The notes: a model not told the origin generated them from the sequence alone. 7,489 nucleotides of DNA from Deferribacterales bacterium (GCA_025997275.1 BNUJ01000070.1:1-7489), one strand, 5' to 3'; shown: positions 1 through 6,117, counted from the stretch's first letter. Made by a program: numbers and translations.

Positions 1-857
1 TAACTAGCGTTCTCGCTCCAGTTTTCACGCACCTTAACATTTAGCTCCAACCTAGAATGAATACCGAAAAACTTCTCAATATTTGTCCGTGCACGGCTAC
101 CAATCTCCTTTAACATCTGTCCGCCCTTGCCGATAACAATTCCTTTCTGACTATCACGCGCTACTATTATAGACGCAATTATTAGCATAGTCCCCTTGCT
201 GGTTTTGTTCTCCTCAACCTCTACAAGCGTATCATAAGGCAACTCTTGATTAAGCAAGGCAAAAGACTGCTCACGAATAAACTCCGCTATAAGGAAACTC
301 TCTGGCTGAGTAGTAACCTCATCATTGGTAAATATTGCAGGGGACTCAGGTAGCTCTGCCACTACTAGCTTCTCCAGCAAATCAAGATTCTTGCCTAGTG
401 TAGCTGACACAGGCACAATATCCTTAAAATTTAATAGTTTGCTGAACTCGGCAGCTGATGAATACAGCTGCTCGCGCGGGCGGGCATCTAGCTTAGTCAT
501 AACAAGTATTACCTTTGCCCCGCTAGCTCGGACTTTGGACACCAGCACTGATAATAGTTTATGCCGAGTTTCTTTAGGGTCTATCAGCAGACAGATAAGG
601 CTCAACTCATTGAGGGCACTATCAGTCTGATGCACCATAGCCCTATTTAGCTTCCCCTTTGCCAAGTGAAAGCCCGGTGTATCAACAAACACCAGCTGAT
701 AGTCGTCTGTTGTCTTGATACCATATATTATATTGCGTGTGGTGTTCGGCTTATCTGACGTGATAGCCACCTTCTCCCCAAGCATAGCATTAAGGAGGGT
801 TGATTTACCCGCATTCGGCAAACCTACAAAACCGACAAAACCTGCTCTATATGCCAT
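1..857 (-). CDS. era: GTPase Era, 3' end cut by window edge
   Basis: Era is a GTP-binding protein that binds the 3' end of 16S rRNA and acts in assembly of the small ribosomal subunit. The 285 visible codons carry every Era landmark. These are the P-loop GLPNAGKST (residues 12-20), the switch region with TTR (39-41), DTPG (59-62), TKLD in place of the usual NKxD (121-124), and the SAT G5 motif (151-153). The Era-type LPYDTLVEVEE segment is at 207-217 and the C-terminal KH domain has GKGG at 243-246. Family members have about 295-300 residues, so roughly the last ten are outside the window; the final two bases (TA on the coding strand) begin an incomplete codon. The ATG at 857 puts the P-loop at the normal distance from the N terminus. 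It has only a weak GGA upstream. era lies 121 bp downstream of the M29 peptidase gene on the same strand. The family call is secure. Confidence 0.97.
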   Translation of the reverse strand, partial: MAYRAGFVGFVGLPNAGKSTLLNAMLGEKVAITSDKPNTTRNIIYGIKTTDDYQLVFVDTPGFHLAKGKLNRAMVHQTDSALNELSLICLLIDPKETRHKLLSVLVSKVRASGAKVILVMTKLDARPREQLYSSAAEFSKLLNFKDIVPVSATLGKNLDLLEKLVVAELPESPAIFTNDEVTTQPESFLIAEFIREQSFALLNQELPYDTLVEVEENKTSKGTMLIIASIIVARDSQKGIVIGKGGQMLKEIGSRARTNIEKFFGIHSRLELNVKVRENWSENAS

Positions 858-865
858 AATATCCA

Positions 866-871
866 ATTATA
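866..871 (-). promoter_or_regulatory. Possible -10 box of an internal era promoter
   Basis: On the minus strand a perfect TATAAT ends 9 bases before the era ATG. The -35 side is poor: the best hexamer, CTAGCA, matches three of six consensus bases at an 18-bp spacing. If it is used, transcription would start one to three bases before the ATG and give an almost leaderless era mRNA independent of the upstream genes. In this AT-rich gap the box could also be chance. Confidence 0.35.
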
Positions 872-978
872 ACGGGATATTAAGAATAATGCTAGCTTTT
901 TATGACCCGTCTATACAGCCCACATCAACACGCACCTGTTCAAACAGCTTGTTAACGGCTAAAGCTATTCTATTTTTT

Positions 979-2088
979 CTAAACAAACTTCCCGTCTTTA
1001 TATATAAGCTCTCCGTCCAACTCCACGCTGCTACCAGTGGACATATCCTTTACTAAATCCCAGTGCAGGGCTGACTTATTCTTGCCACCCGTCTCTGTAT
1101 AAGATGCACCTATTGCCATGTGCATCGTCCGCCCAATCTTTTCATCAAACAAGATATTCTTGCTGGGTCGCCTAATGTTATCGTTCAACCCAAATGCTAT
1201 CTCGCCCACAAACTTTGCCCCAGCATCCGTTTCTAACATCTTTAATAGATAGTCCTCTCCTTTCTCTGCCCGCGCCTCTACTACCTTGCCACGTTCCAAC
1301 CGCAAGAACACCCCGCGCGCCTCCACACCATTATAGTTAGTAGGAATGTCAAAATAGATTGTCCCAGTGGCACTATCCTCCACAGGGCTAGTAAATATCT
1401 CCCCATCAGGCATATTGCGCTGCCCACAACAACTACGCCATAGCCTACCTGTAACATCAAAGGTTAAATCAGTATTTTTGCCAACGATATGCAACTTCTT
1501 ACTGCCTGATAGCCTCTTAACAATGCCCGCTTGCATAGCATCCACAGCTTGCCATGCAGATACTGGGTCATGCTCATTCAATTTACACGCGTTATAAACA
1601 AAACTTCTATACTCGTCATAGCTCATCTCAGCGTCTTGCGCCATAGCTCGGGTTGGATACGGCACAACGACCCATACAAACTCGCCTTTCTCCTCACGGG
1701 CAAACATCAACTCCAGCAAATCTCCGCGCACCTTCTGCGCTTTTGCCACATCAGCAGGATTTGCGCTAGTCAGCTGTTTAGAGTTATCAGTGGAATCTAT
1801 TGATATTTGTGCACTGATGCTCTCCGCCTGCGCCTTGTCAACCTGCGAAACATAAGAAAATTGGTGTTCTGCCCCGTGCTTAAAGAACAATGCATTCTGT
1901 TCAGGGAAACTCATGCGCACCAACGGGTGCGCCCCCAGCTGCAACACGGTTGTGAAACAAGCTCTAATTAGCGGTTCTGCGCACATCTCTCCGCGTATTA
2001 GAACTAAATCGTCTTTTTTAATCTTTAAGCTATAGTTGCAAATCAGCTCTGCAAGGCGTTTCTCCACGCTAACATCTAAGTCGTTCAT
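979..2088 (-). CDS. M29-family metallo-aminopeptidase (AmpS/aminopeptidase T type)
   Basis: This is a probable cytoplasmic exopeptidase that removes N-terminal residues using a two-metal centre. All the metal-site residues I know from the M29 family appear in order in the C-terminal half. They are E230 in DGEIFTSP, E296 in VGEIAFG, H323 and Y330 in HMAIGASY, and H342 with D344 in the HWD motif. The GGKN segment before the last pair is also typical. At 369 residues it is somewhat shorter than the roughly 400-410 usual for the family, and the spacing between H323 and H342 is short. All ligands are kept, so I expect an active enzyme. The start is supported by AGAGAGG at 2094-2100, six bases before the ATG. 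It lies 18 bp downstream of the pseudouridine synthase gene on the same strand and is probably co-transcribed with it. No signal peptide is seen. Confidence 0.92.
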   Translation of the reverse strand: MNDLDVSVEKRLAELICNYSLKIKKDDLVLIRGEMCAEPLIRACFTTVLQLGAHPLVRMSFPEQNALFFKHGAEHQFSYVSQVDKAQAESISAQISIDSTDNSKQLTSANPADVAKAQKVRGDLLELMFAREEKGEFVWVVVPYPTRAMAQDAEMSYDEYRSFVYNACKLNEHDPVSAWQAVDAMQAGIVKRLSGSKKLHIVGKNTDLTFDVTGRLWRSCCGQRNMPDGEIFTSPVEDSATGTIYFDIPTNYNGVEARGVFLRLERGKVVEARAEKGEDYLLKMLETDAGAKFVGEIAFGLNDNIRRPSKNILFDEKIGRTMHMAIGASYTETGGKNKSALHWDLVKDMSTGSSVELDGELIYKDGKFV

Positions 2089-2093
2089 TACAT

Positions 2094-2100
2094 CCTCTCT
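2094..2100 (-). promoter_or_regulatory. Ribosome binding site of the M29 peptidase gene
   Basis: AGAGAGG on the minus strand lies six bases upstream of the ATG at 2088. It is the clearest Shine-Dalgarno sequence in the operon and fixes this start. rluA upstream has none, and era has only GGA. Confidence 0.7.
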
Positions 2101-2106
2101 TATAAA

Positions 2107-2898
2107 TTAGCCCTTTATAAAATCATCAATTTTAGAACTATACCCCATTACTCCATTAAGTTCAATAGATTCGCAGTGCAAATATATTCTGTCGCCATTG
2201 CCACCAGCACTGCCCGCGAAACCATATAGGCTATCCCCCACTATTGGGTATCCCAAATTTGCCAGCACCGCCCGCACCTGATGCCTGTGCGCCCTAGCAA
2301 GCTCTACACGCACTAGACTATGATTTTTATATTCTAGGTTCACTCTGCTATCCAGTTTGCTAAAGTTCATTACTTCGGCATCAGTGTTATTTGTGCCATC
2401 TACACGCTCAACCTTTACCTTATTGCGTTTATCAGCAAATACTCGCCACTTACCCGTTATTTGCGCTGGAAAGTCTGCTCCGCACACCCAAGCAAGGTAA
2501 GTTTTACGTTCCTTTATAACCGTTATCCCATTTTTAATAGCAACAATAATACCATCCGCCCCATAGTCCAGTCTAGTTATTAGCTTGTAGTCGGGCAGTT
2601 CCCTATTAGCCACATCGTCTAAACATAGCCCGTCAAGCGGAGTGTGCCGTTCAGTGTGCATCAGAGGCGGCTTATAGAGGAATGCGACATCGCTCATCTG
2701 CTTAATGTGGTAGTCTTTTGCGTTATATGATAAGTCTGTTTTAGTTATATTCAAGCTATAATTACTATTTTCATCAACCTCTATATCAACGTTGACAGGT
2801 TTGCCGTCACTAGCAAGCACCAGCCCAGCCGCAATCGCCCGTTTAGCGAACCGCCTTGACACCCCGCAACGCTTTGATATATAGCTAGACAAACGCAT
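2107..2898 (-). CDS. RluA-family RNA pseudouridine synthase
   Basis: This enzyme isomerises uridine to pseudouridine in rRNA or tRNA. The 263-residue protein begins with an S4-like RNA-binding segment (about 1-50, rich in Arg/Lys). The catalytic domain follows, with the Asp at D111 in TRLDYGADGI, the family Tyr in KTYLAWVCG (Y134), the RAHRHQVR segment (202-209, compare RTHQIR), GYPIVGDSLYG (216-226) and a YLHCESIEL tail (239-247). The catalytic Asp is present, but the loop after it reads YGADG where RluA proteins usually have xxTSG, so it is a divergent member and I cannot name its target base. No Shine-Dalgarno sequence precedes the ATG. The ORF upstream ends 21 bp before it, so translation may depend on that ORF or on an unstructured start region. 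It is the second ORF of the minus-strand operon. Confidence 0.9.
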   Translation of the reverse strand: MRLSSYISKRCGVSRRFAKRAIAAGLVLASDGKPVNVDIEVDENSNYSLNITKTDLSYNAKDYHIKQMSDVAFLYKPPLMHTERHTPLDGLCLDDVANRELPDYKLITRLDYGADGIIVAIKNGITVIKERKTYLAWVCGADFPAQITGKWRVFADKRNKVKVERVDGTNNTDAEVMNFSKLDSRVNLEYKNHSLVRVELARAHRHQVRAVLANLGYPIVGDSLYGFAGSAGGNGDRIYLHCESIELNGVMGYSSKIDDFIKG

Positions 2899-2919
2899 AA
2901 TACTAATTGGAATTTGCTA

Positions 2920-3036
2920 TTACCACACTTCTTTGCCAACAGATACACCAGTCTCTATCTCTTGGTGGATGTTATCTTCTGTTATTTGGGCTAGCATTGC
3001 CTGCAAGGTGCTACTATCATCCACTATTATTTCCAT
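2920..3036 (-). pseudogene. MazE-type antitoxin remnant (C-terminal part only)
   Basis: A 38-codon ORF starts at an ATG preceded by GGGGG (3041-3045, four bases away) and ends in TAA. Its second half, ITEDNIHQEIETG followed by VGKEVW at the very end, follows the C-terminal tail of MazE antitoxins. E. coli MazE has ITPENLHENID and ends in KEVW. That tail normally wraps around and neutralises the MazF toxin. The N-terminal AbrB-like DNA-binding domain with its KWGNS-type motif is missing, and I found no trace of it in the two other minus frames just upstream. No mazF follows; the next gene is the pseudouridine synthase, 21 bp away. I read it as the decayed end of a mazE. The intact start, ribosome binding site and promoter mean a short peptide may still be made. 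Homology rests on my recollection of MazE, without a search. Confidence 0.6.
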
Positions 3037-3051
3037 TTGACCCCCAACTAA

Positions 3052-3080
3052 AGCATATACAATGTTTATACTTATGTCAA
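3052..3080 (-). promoter_or_regulatory. Probable promoter of the mazE-remnant/rluA/M29 operon
   Basis: On the minus strand a perfect TTGACA (3075-3080) is followed after 17 bp by TATGCT (3052-3057, four of six matches). Transcription would start near 3045, only about nine bases before the ATG of the mazE-like remnant. It is the only good promoter seen upstream of the pseudouridine synthase and peptidase genes, so it probably serves the whole operon. It is back to back with the promoter of the first Rpn gene, with starts about 92 bp apart. Confidence 0.6.
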
Positions 3081-3101
3081 CGACTATGGGCGATTTTATG
3101 C

Positions 3102-3130
3102 TTGCCATAGAACGTTCTATTTGGTATAAT
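3102..3130 (+). promoter_or_regulatory. Promoter of the first Rpn-family gene (predicted leaderless)
   Basis: TTGCCA (3102-3107), a 17-bp spacer and a perfect TATAAT (3125-3130) preceded by TGG form an extended -10 promoter. Seven bases past the -10 is 3137, the A of the Rpn gene's ATG. There is no Shine-Dalgarno sequence before that ATG, as expected for a leaderless message. Confidence 0.72.
3107..3120 (+). repeat. Perfect 14-bp palindrome in the promoter spacer, possible operator
   Basis: ATAGAACGTTCTAT is its own reverse complement. It begins on the last base of the -35 box and ends four bases before the -10 box of the Rpn promoter. A protein bound here would block RNA polymerase, so it is a natural operator candidate. 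The GAACGTTC core lacks the 4-base gap of the Bacillus-type LexA box, so I do not call it an SOS box. Confidence 0.5.
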
Positions 3131-3136
3131 CCCATT

Positions 3137-4054
3137 ATGAAAGGTAATGGTGTTGCTGAACGGCTAAACCCATTGAACGATTTTGCCTTTAAGAAGATTA
3201 TGGGCGAGAAAGGCAGTGAGGCTCTGCTCATTTCATTCTTAAATGCTGTTTTAAGCAAAACTGGGAAAGAGCCGATAGTTTCATTAGATATTATAGAGGG
3301 TAAAGAGCTGCCCCCTGATATAGTAGGTGGCAAATCGGGCAGGCTAGATGTTCTTGCAGAGTTTGCCAACAATGCAAAAGTCAATATAGAGGTGCAGTTA
3401 GCTAACAAAGCTAATATGGCACAACGCATGCTTTACTATTGGGCTAGGTTATTTGTGAACAACATAAAGAAAGGTAAAGACTATCAGGACTTGTCTTCTG
3501 TTATATCTATATGTATATTAGACTTTAACTATATAGACGTTGATGAGTTTGCGTCATCGTTTCATATATGGCACGATAAGCATAAAGAACTTATGCTGAC
3601 TGATTTATTAGAGTTGCATTTTATAGAGATGCCTAAGTTTAGGCAATTAAATGACATAGATTTGAATGATTCGTTGCATAGGTGGCTTGTTTATTTGGAT
3701 GAAAAAAGCTCAGCAGGTAAGCTAAAGGAGGTAGTAGGTATGGACCCAGTTTTAAGACGAGCAGAAGCTCGTATGCAGGAGATAGAGGCAGACCCTGATT
3801 TGTTGCATGCGTATGACAACTATACAAAGGTTGTCTATGACAGGTCAGCTGTAAGAAAGTTTGCCCTAAATGAGGGTAGAGAAGAAGGTTTGCAACAAGG
3901 ACTACAACAAGGACTGCAACAAGGACTACAACAAGGCAAGCTGACAGTGGCAAAAAACTTGTTGGCTAGCGGTATTAGCCAAGATATTATAGCTACAGCT
4001 ACTGGCTTGTCGCTTGCCGAGATAAAGAAACTAAAAAGCGATATTACCGTATAA
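3137..4054 (+). CDS. Rpn-family PD-(D/E)XK nuclease (PDDEXK_2; 'recombination-promoting nuclease/putative transposase')
   Basis: Proteins of this family are Mg-dependent DNA endonucleases of the PD-(D/E)XK fold. E. coli RpnA-E promote RecA-independent recombination, and many databases label the family as transposases. The 305-residue protein has the family opening LNPLNDFAFKKIMG (10-23). The catalytic pair is D71 in GRLDVLAEF and E85-x-Q87 in NIEVQLA, followed by MLYYWARLF (98-106). The C-terminal half is helical and contains four GLQQ repeats (251-266), then a hydrophobic tail with SLAEIKKLK. I chose the ATG at 3137 because it starts right before the family N terminus and coincides with the predicted transcription start. 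An in-frame ATG at 3062 would add 25 residues unlike the family and lies upstream of the promoter. It is divergent from the operon on its left. No clear terminator follows its stop. Confidence 0.9.
   Translation: MKGNGVAERLNPLNDFAFKKIMGEKGSEALLISFLNAVLSKTGKEPIVSLDIIEGKELPPDIVGGKSGRLDVLAEFANNAKVNIEVQLANKANMAQRMLYYWARLFVNNIKKGKDYQDLSSVISICILDFNYIDVDEFASSFHIWHDKHKELMLTDLLELHFIEMPKFRQLNDIDLNDSLHRWLVYLDEKSSAGKLKEVVGMDPVLRRAEARMQEIEADPDLLHAYDNYTKVVYDRSAVRKFALNEGREEGLQQGLQQGLQQGLQQGKLTVAKNLLASGISQDIIATATGLSLAEIKKLKSDITV
3887..3934 (+). repeat. Four in-frame 12-bp tandem repeats (GLQQ x4)
   Basis: Four units of the pattern GGN-YTR-CAA-CAA follow each other without interruption and encode GLQQ four times. 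The units differ only at silent positions. Gain or loss of a unit would keep the frame and alter only the length of the C-terminal helix. EG/QG-rich heptad-like repeats at this place are common in the Rpn family. Confidence 0.9.
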
Positions 4055-4098
4055 CCTCTTGCCCCTCAACTTTATTTTACAAACTTGCAAAAAACCTC

Positions 4099-4126
4099 TT
4101 GACAGGGGGGGGGGGGGCTGTATGAT
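4099..4126 (+). promoter_or_regulatory. Promoter of the DUF262 gene with a poly-G spacer, putatively phase-variable
   Basis: A perfect TTGACA (4099-4104) is followed by 13 G (4105-4117), CTG and TATGAT (4121-4126, five of six matches). The spacer is therefore 16 bp and over 80 percent of it is the G run. The start point would be near 4133, leaving a leader of about 49 bases before the ATG at 4182. A G run this long slips during replication. One more G gives the optimal 17-bp spacing and one fewer gives 15, so promoter strength should switch. Established parallels are the Neisseria porA and opc promoters. Confidence 0.75.
4105..4117 (+). repeat. Homopolymer tract of 13 G
   Basis: Thirteen consecutive G bases lie inside the spacer of the preceding promoter. 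It is the only such tract in the window; the next longest G or C run is five. Tracts of this length are hypermutable by slipped-strand mispairing and are also error-prone in sequencing, so the exact count is uncertain. Confidence 0.95.
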
Positions 4127-4167
4127 ATGCTGGAAAAATCAGACGAAAGGGCTGAGGAATAAAAAAT

Positions 4168-4175
4168 AAGGGGTG
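4168..4175 (+). promoter_or_regulatory. Ribosome binding site of the DUF262 gene
   Basis: AAGGGGTG ends six bases before the ATG at 4182. It selects this start, which also leaves the full N-terminal DUF262 region intact. Confidence 0.75.
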
Positions 4176-4181
4176 TAATTT

Positions 4182-5882
4182 ATGGCTAACTGGTTGAGCC
4201 TTAGCGTTAAAAATGTTATCATAAAAATCAATGATAGTGAAATAGTCCTTCCTGTCATACAAAGACGACTTGTATGGACGGAAGATAAAATGGAAGAGCT
4301 GTTTGATTCTCTCCTAAAAGGGAATTCTTTCGGTTCAGTCATTTGCATTGAAGAAGAAAAGGCATCCAAACCCCTGTTTGCTTTTCGCTATTTTACACGA
4401 GATGGAAACAACGTAGACTCAACAGAAGTTGATGAACTTTCCAAAACACAATGGTTCATCATAGATGGACAACAACGGCTTCAAAGTTTTTATATTGGAC
4501 TTGAGGGTAAGTATAATGGCAAGCGTATGTTTTTTGATATGTACAGTGGCTATTCAGGCGAAGACTATGATTTCAAATTTGCTGTAAAGACGGTAGATTT
4601 GCCCAAAACAAACAAGGAACGACCAAATGGCGTTATGAGTGATTGTCTGTGGTATCCTGTGGATGCATTATTTGTTCAGCTAACTGAAACCAATGACGAC
4701 GACCAAGTGGCTGAGGAAATAATCAAAAAAAATACCATTGAGGACGGCATTAAAATTAAATATATTAGAAAAAACGTAAGAGCTTTTTACCGTGGCGTTT
4801 TTATGGATGAAAGCATCGGCATATCCAAAGTGTCCATAAACAAGCGCGAAGATTCTCTTGAAAATAGGCAACGCATAGTTGAACTTTTTCGTCGCTTGAA
4901 TGATGGGGGAACAAAATTGTCATCCTATGATTTAGTTGCGTCAGTACTCAAAGGTTTTGACTATAAAATGGAATATTTTTTGGACACAATTGTTTCTAAA
5001 AATTCCAATATTGGGATTGGGCAAGATGAACTTATAAAATTGATATTCATTCTTGATGACAAACCATCCAAAGAGATGTCGGGATTGACCGCTGAAGACG
5101 CTAATTTTGCCACGTCTCAACGTGAACGCATACAGGCAACTCTGGATGCATTGCAGAAATTTCTCAATGCAACTTCTCACCTTAGTTGGTTTTCATCAGC
5201 AAAAAACAGGTCTGCAATTCCGTTGTATTTTTTGGCATATCACATTTTCTACTCAAAGATTGAAACTGGCAAGCTAAATAATATGTTTGAGCGATTTGAT
5301 ACAAGTGATAAAAACTGCCACGATATGGCAGTGTGGCTTCGTTTGTCTTTACTTAACAAGGTGTTCAGCCGAGGGTGTGGCTGGGTACCTTATAAGACGG
5401 GTATCAAAAAAATACATACGGTTATGCAAAAGCACAAAGGACTATCATTTCCGACAAAAGCCATACTGGATACATATAAGCTACACCCGCTTCACTCTTT
5501 TAATGATGTCATAGCTGAGGACAAGTTAGATTTGTTTGACCGAGAATATGTTTTATTCTTGCTTTACAATGGACACCCATCAATACGAGATGAGGACGTT
5601 GACCATATACATCCACGTTCTCTTTTGGAGAATAGAGGCGTAGATGTCTCGAAAATAAACAGCATCACAAATTTTCAATTGCTGGATTCGGGAACTAATC
5701 GTGGTGCAAAAAATGGCAAGGAGTTACGTGTGTGGATAGAAAATGATGTGGTAAATAGAAAAGATTATCTTAAACGTCATCTTATCCCGCAAGATACTCA
5801 ACTTTGGGAAACAGATAATTTTGAAAATTTTTTAGTGGAACGCTCAAAGTTGCTTGCGGAGAAAATAAGGGAGTTCCTATAA
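4182..5882 (+). CDS. DUF262 protein with C-terminal HNH/DUF1524-like nuclease motif (GmrSD-type, putative phage defence)
   Basis: DUF262 domains (GmrS) are ParB/sulfiredoxin-fold nucleotide-binding modules. They pair with DUF1524 His-Me nucleases (GmrD) to cut foreign, often modified, DNA. This 566-residue protein carries both in one chain. The N-terminal domain shows LPVIQRRLVW (23-32) and the diagnostic IIDGQQRL (93-100). Next come FRRLNDGGTKLSSYD (236-250) and a helical middle region. The C-terminal VDHIHPRS (473-480) is an HNH/His-Me finger signature, with the later N497, N506 and K510 of the second part of the fold. All key residues look intact. It stands alone, with no methylase or partner gene beside it, as expected for a modification-dependent enzyme. 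Expression is probably set by the poly-G promoter. Base composition by eye is more AT-rich than the era operon, consistent with acquisition. The target DNA cannot be read from the sequence. Confidence 0.9.
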   Translation: MANWLSLSVKNVIIKINDSEIVLPVIQRRLVWTEDKMEELFDSLLKGNSFGSVICIEEEKASKPLFAFRYFTRDGNNVDSTEVDELSKTQWFIIDGQQRLQSFYIGLEGKYNGKRMFFDMYSGYSGEDYDFKFAVKTVDLPKTNKERPNGVMSDCLWYPVDALFVQLTETNDDDQVAEEIIKKNTIEDGIKIKYIRKNVRAFYRGVFMDESIGISKVSINKREDSLENRQRIVELFRRLNDGGTKLSSYDLVASVLKGFDYKMEYFLDTIVSKNSNIGIGQDELIKLIFILDDKPSKEMSGLTAEDANFATSQRERIQATLDALQKFLNATSHLSWFSSAKNRSAIPLYFLAYHIFYSKIETGKLNNMFERFDTSDKNCHDMAVWLRLSLLNKVFSRGCGWVPYKTGIKKIHTVMQKHKGLSFPTKAILDTYKLHPLHSFNDVIAEDKLDLFDREYVLFLLYNGHPSIRDEDVDHIHPRSLLENRGVDVSKINSITNFQLLDSGTNRGAKNGKELRVWIENDVVNRKDYLKRHLIPQDTQLWETDNFENFLVERSKLLAEKIREFL

Positions 5883-5944
5883 CCCCCTCCTTGATGGGAG
5901 AGGATACAGGTGGGGGTGACCTAATTACTCCGCAAACGCTCCCC

Positions 5945-5964
5945 TCACGGGTCGCTACTCGTGA
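5945..5964. repeat. Palindrome with 8-bp stem
   Basis: TCACGGGT and ACTCGTGA pair over eight positions with one G-T wobble around the four-base loop CGCT. It is the tightest hairpin in the convergent spacer. Confidence 0.55.
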
Positions 5965-5975
5965 AACTTACCACA

Positions 5976-5999
5976 AACGACTACGCTTTCGCTATCGTT
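5976..5999. repeat. Imperfect palindrome
   Basis: AACGA (5976-5980) pairs with TCGTT (5995-5999). After a single bulged C on each side, TACG pairs onward with CGCTA around the loop CTTT. The stem is interrupted, so only moderate stability is expected. Confidence 0.4.
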
Positions 6000-6024
6000 C
6001 GGGCAGTTTTCATTGTTTCGTGGG

Positions 6025-6043
6025 GGCGGGTTTCAAGCCTGCC
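6025..6043. repeat. GC-rich palindrome of REP-like type
   Basis: GGCGGG (6025-6030) pairs with CCTGCC (6038-6043) through one wobble, and the stem can extend two more positions (T-G, T-A) to a loop of TCA. Similar GGGCGGGTTTCAA-type palindromes recur between genes in several bacterial groups as I remember them. Within this window there is one copy. Confidence 0.45.
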
Positions 6044-6117
6044 ACTACCCTAACATGTTCACAGAGTTGCCCCATCTAGGGGGAGGAAATAGACACACAA
6101 CAGGTGGGCTTTTACCC

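Larger units (their letters stand above)
5882..6117. other. Convergent intergenic spacer rich in short palindromes
   Basis: This stretch lies between the 3' ends of the DUF262 gene and the Fic gene. It has no convincing coding potential. It starts with C-rich and G-rich blocks that could pair (ACCCCC at 5882-5887 with GGGGGT at 5912-5917). A related, degraded block containing ACAGGTGGG occurs at its other end (5906-5914 and 6099-6108). Between them are three hairpin-forming palindromes, listed separately. The layout resembles intergenic repeat patches of the REP/MITE kind and could also end transcription from both sides, although no classical terminator with a U tract is seen. Confidence 0.5.

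Noticed and set aside
858..978. Possible terminator or small gene between the M29 gene and era
   Set aside because: Only 4-5 bp stems without a U tract are seen, and the short open frame there has no start or recognisable motif.
3107..3120. LexA (SOS) box
   Set aside because: The core is GAACGTTC without the four-base gap of the Bacillus-type box or the CTG-N10-CAG pattern of the E. coli type.
3062..3136. In-frame upstream ATG that would lengthen the first Rpn protein by 25 residues
   Set aside because: The added residues do not resemble the family, and the segment contains the -35 and -10 boxes of the gene's own promoter.
3037..3429. Minus-strand open frame upstream of the MazE-like ATG
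   Set aside because: It is in frame with the remnant but runs antisense through the 5' part of the Rpn gene and shows no AbrB domain in any minus frame; it is a shadow of the Rpn gene.
4053..4101. Direct repeat AACCTCTTG at 4053-4061 and 4093-4101 as insertion footprint
   Set aside because: Nine bases in AT-rich sequence 40 bp apart, with no element between them; chance is likely, although the second copy provides part of the -35 box.
4105..4117. Poly-G tract as a coding-frame switch
   Set aside because: No open frame of useful length crosses the tract on the plus strand; upstream and downstream frames stop within a few codons, so the promoter-spacer reading is better.
4127..4162. Short ORF (11 codons) in the DUF262 leader as a leader peptide or attenuator
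   Set aside because: Its ATG directly follows the -10 box, so it lies upstream of the predicted start point near 4133, and it has no ribosome binding site.
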